Below are positions 46,223 through 57,200 of a stretch of 64,000 bases of DNA, piece by piece. Below the pieces are notes generated by a model, which saw only the letters and a list, made by a program, of their open reading frames with translations, ran no database searches and had not been told where the DNA came from. Source of the DNA: Mercenaria mercenaria (taxonomy: Eukaryota; Mollusca; Bivalvia; Venerida; Veneridae); the NCBI RefSeq assembly GCF_021730395.1, contig NC_069366.1:60866001-60930000 (forward strand), read 5' to 3'. Numbering within the stretch: the first letter of the stretch is position 1; every line of letters starts with the position of its first letter. A program made the translations under genes and the position numbers.

Positions 46223-47841
46223 GAAAAAGAAAAAAAACTTAAGTTTTGCTTGGTTTCAGGTAAGGGACGTAGGTACAATTGACCAGGATTTTTTTCATTT
46301 GGCCTTAAACATAGCCTAATTTCAAAACGAGGCTATCAATGTCAGAATGTAAATAAAACAGACGAACAGGTTTCTGAAAATTTATTTATGTTTTTTTTTT
46401 TGGGTGAAAAATGTTGTTTTTACAACGAAAATTTTTGGGAATAGTAGAATGTATGTTTTTTAGATCTGATATTGAATGATGTGTACTTACTTGTTTAAAG
46501 CGCAATTTGAGAGGAAAATACTACGGTGACATTTCTGACGTCATGACCTATTTATCGGCTGTTGTTTTGATCTCGCAGGTGCGCGCGCGGTAATACGGGA
46601 CTTGTTTATATGAAAGTCACGAACTTCCGGTGGTCACGAAATTGGGGGGATTGACGATATTTACAGTTTTTCTACAAAGATATGATCCTGACGACACGAC
46701 ATTATGACGTCATGGTGCAATGCACGTGACGTTGCGCGGACAAACTTGATATAATTTGGTTAAAACCATTCCAAATGCATAAAATAAAAATAGAAAATGT
46801 GTTTGTTTCCAAATAAGACCGGTCGTACTTAAGAATATTAGCCAAGTGATCTCCCCTATCCTTACAAAACTCTTCCAAAAATCCTTGCAGTCCAGTTCTC
46901 TGCCAGATATATGGAAAATGGCGAATGTCGCTCCCATCTTTAAGAAAGGCTCTAGGTCAGACCCAGCCAACTATCGCCCAATATCTCTTACCTGTATCTT
47001 GTGTAAAACCCTGGAACACATTGTATCATCTAGCATAACAAAACACTTCACAAAGAACAATATGTTCTATGAATTGCAGCATGGTTTCCGAGAAAAGAGG
47101 TCTTGTCAAACTCAGTTACTAATGTTAGTAGAAGATATCCTTCAATTCTTGAACCTGAAAAGTCAAGTTGACCTCATGCTCCTTGACTTTTCAAAGGCGT
47201 TCGATATGGCCAACCATGAAAAACTACTAGATACAAGCTGCATTTCTATGGTTTAAGGAGTCATACTCTTAAATTGATTAAAGCTTTCCTTGATAACAGG
47301 TCACAGTCAGTGGTAGTTAACGGGTCCACATCAGGCACCATACCAGTCTCCTCAGGTGTTGCCCAGGGTTCGGTCCTCGGGCCTCTCTTATTCCTTATCT
47401 ATATCAACGATCTACCTGACTTTGTTAAACACTCTAAAGTTCGACTATTTGCCGATGACACGGCCATCTACCTTTCTCTGACTGTCTCTTCCCATTCAAG
47501 CCTACTACAACAAGACTTACAGCAACTGGAACTCTGGGAAACAAAATGGGACATGAAATTCAATCCATCTAAATGCCAAGTATTACAGATCACTAAGCGT
47601 AAAACACCTATACCAACACAGTACCTTTTACACAAAACTATCTTACAAACAGTACCATCTGCAAAATACCTTGGCATAACTATATCACACAACCTTACAT
47701 GGAATGACCACATTGACAACGTCATCAAAAAAGCAAATTAAACATTGGGTTTCCTAAGACGTAACATCAAAGTGCACTCAGAAGGGTTAAAATCACAAGC
47801 ATACAAAACACTTGTACGGCCCCAGCTGGAGTACATTTGTT

Positions 47842-48122
47842 CGCCCGCTTAGCTCAGTAGGTAAGAGCGTTGGTCTACGGATCGCGGGGTCGCGAGTTCG
47901 ATCCTCGGGCGGGGCGTATGTTCTCCGTGACTATTTGATAAACGACATTGTGTCTGAAATCATTAGTCCTCCACCTCTGATTCATGTGGGGAAGTTGGCA
48001 GTTACTTGCGGAGAACAGGTTTGTACTGGTACAGAATCCAGGAACACTGGTTAGGTTAACTGCCCGCCGTTACATGACTGAAATACTGTTGAAAAACGGC
48101 GTTAAACCCAAAACAAACAAAA
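47842..48122 (+). mobile_element. Full-length tRNA-derived SINE inside the LINE
   Basis: It begins with a tRNA-like head and ends GGCGTTAAACCCAAAACAAAC. The LINE frame resumes directly after it (VWSPHSETL). The same 3' end occurs at 37249-37306. No clear target duplication is seen, only short similarity around the junctions. Confidence 0.85.
47843..47917 (+). ncRNA. tRNA-like SINE head with A and B boxes (not a functional tRNA)
   Basis: The A box is TAGCTCAGTAGG and the B box is AGTTCGATCC. The anticodon loop is CTACGGA (ACG, arginine-like). The anticodon stem does not pair (TTGGT against TCGCG) and the acceptor ends mismatch, so this is the pol III promoter head of the SINE rather than a tRNA gene. 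Confidence 0.75.
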
Positions 48123-48689
48123 CTGTGTGGTCCCCCCACTCTGAAACTCTTATTGATCAGCTTGAGTCTGTGCAGCGCAGGGCTGCGCGCTGGGCCAAGT
48201 GTGATTACGGCCGTACATCCAGTGTAGACAACATGCTGACTTCCCTAAATTGGCGACGCCTTGCACTCCGTCGCATTGCCCAGCGCCTGGTTATGTTTTA
48301 TAACATCTTGCATAACCAGGTCGCCATCCCACTCCCGGACTACCTAACACCCAACACTAGATCATCCAGAACCAGAACCACTCATTTCCAGGCATTCGTT
48401 TCACCCTCATCCAACTATCATAAATTTTCATTCTTCCCTAGAACAGTATATCATTGGAATGCCTTGCCCTCAGATGTTATCAACTCATCTGGGCCAGTGT
48501 TCAGTCAGGCTGTAAGCCAGATTGAGCACATCTTACCTTAAATACACCCGCCCTATTTTTAACCATTCTCCTTCTTGCTTTTTACAACTACTTTTTTTAC
48601 TCGTTTTAACATTCTTGCTAGTTGACGCGCAAAGTCTAGGTCCCCAGCAGGGGTTTGACTATATGGAAGATAGATAAGATCGAAATATA

Positions 48690-51600
48690 TATCACTCGTG
48701 AACACTATAATTTACATTTTAGTGTTCACTCGGTGAAATATATTTTGATCTTGTACTAAAACAAACAAATATCCTCTATATAGTTACTAAATAGATTAAC
48801 CTTTATAACTCTAAACATGGTCCTTCAGGATGAACACTGTCATTTCTGTTAGTATTGCAAAAGACATAGATTGAAAACAAAGAACACTTTCATCCAGTTA
48901 GCAAGACTGTTGCATAAATCTTTTGCTTAGCTAAAATATCTATGAAACGTTATCAAGCAATCTGATGTGCCAACTTAAGCATGTGGCATAGGTTCTTTCG
49001 TTATTATTATTATTATCAACCTTTGTCTCTTATTTCCTTTTTAGGTAAATTATGCACATGTTTTCTTGTAGGAGAGACAGATCCTGAAATACCCTTGCTT
49101 GCACATATGGTCGGCCGTTTCTAGCGTTGTTGCTGTTGAGGTATATCCCACCTTGAACCTCAACAATAATAATCAAAACATGAGTGTTCATAAATCATTC
49201 ACTGTACAGAACAGAACAGAACAGAACAGAACAAGCACTTCTTTAATCTCACACTATGCATAAAGGCAAAGCAGTTCCAACTTTACAAATCAGATCACAT
49301 TCTATAATTGTGTAAACACATGATGGTATAGATGTTTAATTTCCTCTATCCAAAATCATATTACCTACCAAAATATCTTTACAGTCCCTGAGTTTGGAGG
49401 GTTTTCCAATTATCAGAGGTTCCGGTTTATAGGGGTTTTACTGTAGTGAACATTTTTATTTTATTTATATCGGACAAAATTATGTCTGAAATGCTAAGAC
49501 TACTGCGTTAATTTTTCATAATTATCTCAAATTCCCTTTTTCAAATTTCAAACCATAAAAATTTCTAAAGTCGCCTCCGTTTCAAACTTTGTTATGCAAA
49601 TATTATAAATTAAGATTACATTTAAGATATATTTTTTGTGAAAATTATAGCTGAAATATCGATTACCGCACATTATAACGTTTAAAATTTCAACCAAGGT
49701 AATGCATTAATTATAACGATTGCACGCACACATTTTCTGTTGATCAATCGTATTGAAAAAAGTCTTTTCACGCAGGCGATCAGCAGAGCGTGAGGGTTTT
49801 GATATAGGTTTTCCAATACAGGGTCACATTTATGTGGGGCGCATCACCGGGCTCCCATAACAACACTATGTAAACAACTGTTGGGATACGAAAACAGCAA
49901 CTTGAATAAGGTAGGCGCTGTTTTTTTTCTATTTCTTTCCCTTAGTAGGCTTGATTTTTATGATGTTACATTAGGATATGTAAACAATTAATTATTTTAC
50001 AATCTATGTTCATGAATATTTTGCATTTAAATATTCCTTTTTGCGCATTACATGTTACAAAAATAGGTTCAGACCGCTTCTGCTTACGTGAAAACATTCG
50101 TATATAACTATTTCTGTACAGTTATTTCTCGACTAACTTCTCTGTACGCATTTAGCCCCAAAACCTATATTCAATAAACATTGACTTCTTGAGATCGTAC
50201 CTTAATAACTTACTAAAAGTGTGTATTTGGCAATAATAGTATACCTGAAATTTGATCTGTTAGACATAATAATTAAAACATATTATGAAGATAAAAAAAT
50301 CTTTAGCAAATTACAGCAATACTTTTGTGGCAGTCATATTTTTTCTTATTAACCTAGAATGTATCAATTGTTTGATACATGTATTTTCTATCTTCCTTTG
50401 TCACAGGTTTGAATATTGATTAACACAGCGGGATGTACATTTTATAGTATTGTATCCATTGTTTTTTATTACCTCCCTTTATAGCTCTCAAATAAGTCCA
50501 TGTGTAACATTCCATAACTATGTTATTATGCGTCAGCAGCTTTATCTGTTTTAGAATGCAATTAAAATCACTATGGAACCTTCATCAGATATAAGACATC
50601 ATGTTTTCTTGCTGTTATATATAACCAGTTTTGTAAACTACTTTATATAAAAAAAAACCCTTGTCGTGAAATATTTGAAACAATTCTTCGTGACATATTT
50701 AGACTAACGTTGCCATGTTTTAACCATAAACATTTTTATAAAATATAAATATTATGCCTATGGAAAGTTTGGTTAATCAAACAAATTTTATATCGGTAAT
50801 ATATTTACTGTTATATTTACTAAAAGTGTAAAGTTTCACCCGCTCTGTGATACCTACTGTTTATTCCACATTTATCTTATACAAAATGTAATACAATAAC
50901 ACGCATATTCATCATCATTGTTAATTGCTCCAAGGGATAGTGTGGCTTTTTCAAATAGAAAATTCTCTTGATAACATTTTTAGGCCCCAAAAAGTTTTGA
51001 GGGAGGGGTGGCACTTGAAGTTGTTCTTGTCCTTCCGTCCGTCTGTCTGAGCTTACGTGGCTATAGGTAACTGTACTTTTTCTTTGATGTCATTCATTCC
51101 GTAAGTTTTCATGTGGCTACTTTTCCTTAAGGTGGAATGCGCCTAATTTGAAGTTGTTAGGTTCCGTTTCGAAATTTTGTTTAATATAAAGCCAGATAAA
51201 TACCCGTATGTAGGAACGTCTCCGAATTCGTGTCGTTCGTATCTCAAAAAATATTTGACACCGAGTCATCAAACTTCACAGGACTGTTAGTCAGCACGGG
51301 AAGCAGTGCACAAAGGGTTTTAATTTGGATGTCACACAGTCAGACCAGAGTTATGGCCCATGACGTAGTAAAATCTGTAGAAGCACAACTTTATGTGCTG
51401 ATTATCAATCCTATGAGGCTTGATGGCTCTTAGTCAATTACCTTCTGAAATATGCAAGACAAAAATTTGGGCGGACAAACGTTCTTGTGAAAGGACATTC
51501 ATTACTTATTTCTTTTATGATAAAGTAACAAAAGTAACATAAAGTACCAAACTAACCGAGTTACCGTTTTCCATTGTCCTCAGTACACAACAAATGTCAT

Positions 51601-53220
51601 TTCGTCTGCTCGGACATCCTGGCGGACCAACAGTCAGACACGAGTACAGAACTTTAAAATCTTATTTAAATACCACGCCCCCCCCCCCCCCCCCCCCTCC
51701 TCATCGCACCCCCAACCTCCAAAAATGTGGGTGTGGGGTTGATGGAACAACAAAGATGCTGCTACTATTTGTATAGACCTGTAAAATCGTGTACAGCTTA
51801 AAACATATAATTATAGCAACAAGTCGAAATTCACTTGTTACCGATTAATTGTACCAGACAGTAGGATCGTAACATGATATTATGTGAAAACCCATGTAAC
51901 GTATTGACTTTGTTCATCATTTCTGAAGTTTAAATACTTTACAAGGATTCATGATATTACAAAAGGCAAGTTTTTACTTGTTTTGAAATAACTTTATGAT
52001 ATAGATAAGGGTCATTTTAATGTCTCACACGATTAAAGCGAAATAACTTTTTAAATAAGAAAACGATAAAATTGGTCCTAAGGTATTTAAGCGAAACTAA
52101 GAGAATTAAGACATACATATTGTAATGAGGAAAAGTGTAGATCAAAAAACGTAACTTTATCTGAAATAACTTTTTATCATCTCCCTTTTTTGTACCTCAT
52201 TACCACGTGTTTTTACGAAGATGGATTTTTAAGTAAATTACTATAATGGCGGAGGCTAATGTCCGTGCGCATAAAATAACCCTAGTTCCTTTTTTGTAAC
52301 TTTTTTACATTTTCACGTTTATGTAAAAGAATACAATAGTTTGTAATTAAACCATCATGGGCCATCTGTTGCATGTAATATACACGCCTTGAAAAAAATG
52401 GTTTGCTGGTCGTTGTCAAAACTATTGCCAGGGCTCCGAATTTCAAAACCATTGCTGGACATTCAAAGGACCGAAAATCTGAAGTTTTCACCATTACCAG
52501 CAAGTTATTGTTTACTGCTTCATAACGTCAGAAATAAATGTTAAAAGTTTTGACTTTAGCCCAGCTAAATCAAGTGTTGAACTTTAGACCAGTTAATATC
52601 ACAGTCTATGAACTGGTTATATATATAAGGGGTCATGTAATAAGTGACCGTACTCTATAGTTGGGTACGTTATGTAGGTAATCTTACTCAATACGACTAT
52701 TGGTTCTTTCCTAAATAAGGCAAACAGTAAATCATGATAACTTTCTTGATTGGCAGACGAGTATAAAAATTGAACTGAAATGCTTTTTTTATCCCTATTT
52801 CATTAACTAGAATGTCACATAGGATACTCTGCGTAACTTTTACAGTATGTTTGATACATGTATTTATACTGTATCTTATAATGACATTTATGCATAATAA
52901 CGTTTTAGTCTCCTACGAAGTTGTCTACCATTACAGGGTGTTTGCTATGTTTTTCTTTAGATATAACATGTAGCTCTATTTTTTCTATCTATGAAAGTTA
53001 TTCAGGTTTGCAATGCACAATCTTCATATATATTTGATTTTGTCAAGGGAAAAATTTAATTTAGTTTTAAGGAACAAATGTAACCTTTGTGAAATTTATT
53101 CCATTTTATTTTACTTTGAATGGTAAGTTTTTGCAGTGACATAATTATGAATCTGAAAACAATTTGACATATATAGTAAACGTTGGCTTTATGATCTATG
53201 CATTGCCAAATAGATCTAAT
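48690..53220. other. 4.5-kb AT-rich stretch without a recognised gene
   Basis: It contains an (ACAGA)n run (about 49206-49232), a fragment of a satellite-element start near 50985-51050 (CCCCAAAAAGTTTTGAGGG, then CCTTCCGTCCGTCTGTC), a poly-C run at 51677-51697, and a block at 51128-51195. No reading frame shows a recognisable domain. Confidence 0.4.
51128..51195 (+). repeat. Inverted copy of the sequence beside exon 1 of the PAN genes
   Basis: AAGGTGGAATGCGCCTAATTTGAAG, then TTCCGTTTCG and TTTAATATAAA, read in reverse, match 11160-11224 and 26490-26555 in intron 1 of copies A and C. Copies B and D lack the clear match. It is a dispersed repeat. Confidence 0.65.
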
Positions 53221-53224
53221 GAAA

Positions 53225-53977
53225 ATTCTAACACGATCCGCAGCAGTTGCTATATAAACATATAGCGAAATCGGCTATACATGAATCTACGATAAAATAT
53301 AGCTCTTCCATTCCGCCCTACGATTGTAACACGACTGAGATTCTACTCTGCTTCCGTTATATACCGACTAAATACTCGACTTTTTCAGTGTAATGTAGTA
53401 GTAATAAAAAGTACATCAAATTTTCTGAAACAAACAATATCTAACTGATAAATTTATTTGTTTATATTTTACCGTAAGAATATGTTTCAGCCCGGTAAGT
53501 TTAAACTTCAACACCAGTGCATCTATGTCTGGTCGTGTGTGTAGTTTACAATTTCTGCGTTGTAGGCACCACAAATGTCAACTAGTTTCTACTTTGACAG
53601 TAAATAAATTATAATTAATTTTCCAATCTTCCAGACTCAAGTTTTTACGTGTTTATATGCCGCCGCAATGTTCTGGCGTGTATGTTTCAGTGCCATCTGT
53701 AGGTGACGTGTACTATTTTTAGAAACTGCATATATAAACCTTGAATTAAGTATTTACCTCTGATTTCTATATCCGACCTTAGATGTTATTGAAAATAACA
53801 TTTTCACGGCAATAACTACTTAATACTTTAATTAAAATTTACTGAATATCGGAAAATTCCGTTTGATGCAACGCTTTCCATTCGTGGGGAGGTTTTTATA
53901 ATAGCATATGGCCAGCTGAATGACAATCGCGCTAAAATGTAGTGCTGTAAAATGCGAAGAATTTACGTGGTTAGAAT
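53225..53977. mobile_element. ~750-bp non-autonomous element with ATTCTAACAC termini
   Basis: The left end ATTCTAACACGATCCG and right end ACGTGGTTAGAAT are near-inverted. A shorter relative (54864-55019) has ATTCTAACACG / CGTGTTAGAAT. No coding is seen. It lies just before the transglutaminase start. Confidence 0.5.
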
Positions 53978-53980
53978 CAA

Positions 53981-54147
53981 AATAATAAATATGTTCCAAT
54001 AATTTTATCAGTTAATAAAATATGGGCAGTCGTTCGGATGCGAATATTAAATCACTCGTGCTACGCACTCGTGATTTAATTATTACGCATCCGAACTCCT
54101 GCCCATATTTTATTAACTGATAAAATATAGGCACATATTTATTATTT
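53981..54147. mobile_element. Foldback element immediately upstream of the transglutaminase
   Basis: AATAATAAATATG, TTATCAGTTAATAAAATATGG, GTTCGGATGCG and ATTAAATCAC are mirrored in order by the right half. Arms are about 80 bp with few mismatches and meet at TCGTGCTACGCACTC. Its right edge is 78 bp from the start codon of the gene. Confidence 0.8.
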
Positions 54148-54183
54148 CTTAATTAATAATCTATAAGCATTCTTCTCAGAACG

Positions 54184-54200
54184 GTTATATATATTTGCAG
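54184..54200 (+). promoter_or_regulatory. TATA-like run or splice acceptor before the transglutaminase ATG
   Basis: TTATATATATTTGCAG ends 25 bases before the ATG. It could be a TATA box with a very short leader, or a pyrimidine-poor acceptor of a leader intron. The sequence alone does not decide between them. Confidence 0.35.
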
Positions 54201-54224
54201 CAGATACAACACACGAGAGTAAAA

Positions 54225-57200
54225 ATGCCGGAAGAAAGTGAAACAGATAGTCTCGATGATTTTCTTGAATTTATTCGATGTCTCTTTTATGGTCCAAAAG
54301 AAAAAAGCAAGAAGGTTGAAAAAAGGAAAGAGAAGTTGCCGAAATTAAACCCGAAAAATAAAGGTGGGTATGTTTTGCTACCTTTCTGAATATGTCCACA
54401 GTAATAATGAAAGTTACCAAAAATAACCCCCAAGTTTAGCGTTATGTACTTTGTATAAAAGAAAAGTTGCCAACTGCAAGCTTTGTCTCTGGTTATGCGC
54501 TCTGTATTACAGAAATAAATGCAGAGATTAACCACCAAATTGCTTTGTTAAATAGACAAGGGTTGAGGTCTTCGGGCTCTTCAGAGGTGCTTTGTTGTTC
54601 CGTTCAATAAAAGAAAGTCAGTTACAGACAGGTTTTAGTACAGTAGTTTGGTATACTTTATAAATCCTTAGAACCTGTAACATTTTATTATAAGAGAATT
54701 TTATTCACTGTTTTAGGACATTAACTATGTCAGCTATATTTTTATATTTTTCCTTGAATGTTAATTTGGATCTATATATGTACTTCTTTTTACGGAACAT
54801 GTACACTGGTAATTTCTGATAATCCAGTTGTACCTTAATGTAAGTGTTTAAGCTTTATAACTCATTCTAACACGATCCGATTCTTTTTCCTATTAAACAA
54901 AGAAGGCTGAAAACAGTGAATTATTATACAACACTTCACTGTTCTGACATCACAAACATTATGTCATGGTGTCAAATGGCGGCGCGCTGGAAATGAAGTC
55001 GCTGGTAACGTGTTAGAATCGAAATAATAGAAATGTTATTTCTTAATTATACAACGCCCTTACCTATATACGTGTATAAAAAGTATAAATATAAGTGATA
55101 AATGAAATAAATTGATTCCGATTAAAGAGTTTCAGTTTGCAATCAAGTTGCGGAAGGTTCTCTGGTTACACACACCATCCTTACCATACTTTACTTAAAA
55201 CATTAGCAGAAATTAAATCCGAAGTATTAAGTACCATTTTACATTCCACAGATGACAAACCCAGAGCCAACGATGATGACCTTTTAGGTGTTCTTAAAGT
55301 TCAAGAGAAACCCCCTGGCATTGATCTGAAAATCCAAGAAAACACGGAACTTCACCACACGGACAAATACTATTGCACGAAAGATGAAGACGAAGTCGGC
55401 AACGCACTTGAACCGGAATTAGTTGTGAGGCGAGGTCAGACATTCAAGATTGCTGTAACATTCGACAGGCCGTATAATGTGGAAAAAGATGACCTGATTT
55501 TCGAGTTTAAAACAGGTAAGGTTAAAATAGAAAACTTGGTGAACATCGATATGATTAACAAACGAGCTCTGTTCGAGAACCGACTTATGGTAACTTCAGT
55601 ATGCTTGCACATATACTGATGGACTTGAAGCTATAACAAGGCATATTTTAGCTTCACAGATGTTTATATGCTGTTACCGATTTTTGAGACATTTCAGCGT
55701 CAGAGATGTTTATGTGCTGTTACTGATCTCTGAGACATTTCAGCGTCAGAGATGTTTATATGCTGTTACGGATTTCTGAAACATTTCAGCGTCAGAGATG
55801 TTTATATGTTGCGATTGATCTCTGAAACATCTCAGCGTCAGAGATGTTTATGTGCTGTTACGGATTTCTGAATCATTTCAGCATCACATATGTTTATATG
55901 TTGCGATTGATCTCTGAAACATCTCAGCGTCAAAGATGTTTATATGCTGTTTCGGATCTCTGAAATATTTTAGCGTTAGAACTTAGAGATGATTATATGT
56001 TGCGATTGACCTCTGAAACATTTCAGCGTCAGAGATGTTTATATGCTGTTACGGATCTTTGAAACATTTCAGCGTCAGAGATGTTTATATGCTGCTACTG
56101 ATCTCTGAAACATTTCAGCGTCAGAGATGTCTATACGCTGTTACGGATCTCTGAAACATTTCAGCGTCAGTGTTGTTATATGCTGCCTTGGTATTCAAAA
56201 ATTAACCATGTGCTACTGACTTCGCGTCATCATTTTTTTCACGACTGTCAGTGCGCAGATGATGCGATTCGACACCTGGTACGTAACAAAATGGGGTAAT
56301 GCCCTACTTTAATGGAGGCGGTCATCACAAACAAAAAAGAGGTGTCAATTTGGTTAATTTTAGTCAGAACTAGCGGCATGGATGTCTTTTCTCTGCAGTG
56401 AAAAGATTGCTCAATTTTTTTTTATAACTAAGAAATCCTACAAGAGAGATTTTAAGTCAGTTGCAATAAAATAATCATTCTATTTTTTTAAAGAAATGGA
56501 TAAAATTGTAATTAATATTCCTTAAGTATGCACTCTGATCAGCAAGTGATGTCGCTGATACGTCGGCTCCCGGGTAAACTTGCAAAGATGATATTCGTTC
56601 CCAAAGGTATGCTTATACTTAATCTAAACTTTTTTTGCAAGTTTTCTCGGGAATATCACGTTCTTTTGTGTAGTGGATAGTACAGTTGTAACAAAATCTG
56701 AAAAACGTTAAATGATAACCTCGCCCTCCTTTTGGGGCTTGCCTTTTTTCATATTGACAAACCAAAGAAGCAAGCATTATGATAACATGAATTTCAGCCC
56801 GTAAATTGATGGATTTGAGAAATTTCTCTGGAAGCTAGGCGATCTTAGCGGACAGGAAGCTTAAATATCGTTCCTCCGCAGGAGAGAGCTAGATCTACAT
56901 CATTCCATCACTCAAAAATAACGTATCACTTTAAAAATAATTCAAGAGACGTTTCCAGTAAGTTAAAAAAATATTTTTTAGTGTATTCGAACCTTAGTAA
57001 ATCTGACGTGGAGCAACTCGTGTTTCCACAGTGAAGAGAGAACATTCATTCGTTTGCTCAAAACCAATCATCACTCAAAAATGATACATGAGAGGTTTGA
57101 AAGATCAAAGATGATATGATGACACAATATTTAATATATATTTTGAAAGTGAATATTTTTTCGCAAACTTTTGTCTCCTCTTGAGAAGTGAAATTATTTG

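Larger units (their letters stand above)
44066..46635 (-). mobile_element. Pogo/Tigger-like DNA transposon (decayed)
   Basis: Termini CCACCGGAAGTTCGTGAC (44068-44085) and its exact complement (46616-46633) form an 18-bp inverted repeat, with weaker ATAAACAA similarity beyond. The minus strand encodes a transposase with helix-turn-helix and DDE motifs, then a cysteine-rich finger. No clear TA duplication is seen at the tips, so the exact ends are uncertain. Confidence 0.75.
46820..48680 (+). mobile_element. 5'-truncated LINE reverse transcriptase with SINE insertion
   Basis: RT motifs in order: VAPIFKKGSRSDPANYRPIS, then LDFSKAFD at about 47195, SSGVAQGSVLGPLLFLIYIN at about 47350-47410, FADDTAIYL (catalytic ADD) at about 47448, AKYLGITIS, and after the SINE SVQRRAARW and FFPRTVYHWNALP before a stop at 48541. 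A frameshift near 47225 and a stop at 47739 break the frame. The element starts inside RT. A 3' tail (GGAAGATAGATAAGAT) follows. It is Jockey/CR1-like by motif order, but the clade is not certain. Confidence 0.8.

Noticed and set aside
47843-47917. Apparent tRNA-Arg gene.
   Set aside because: The anticodon stem and acceptor do not pair, and it is the head of a SINE inserted in a LINE.
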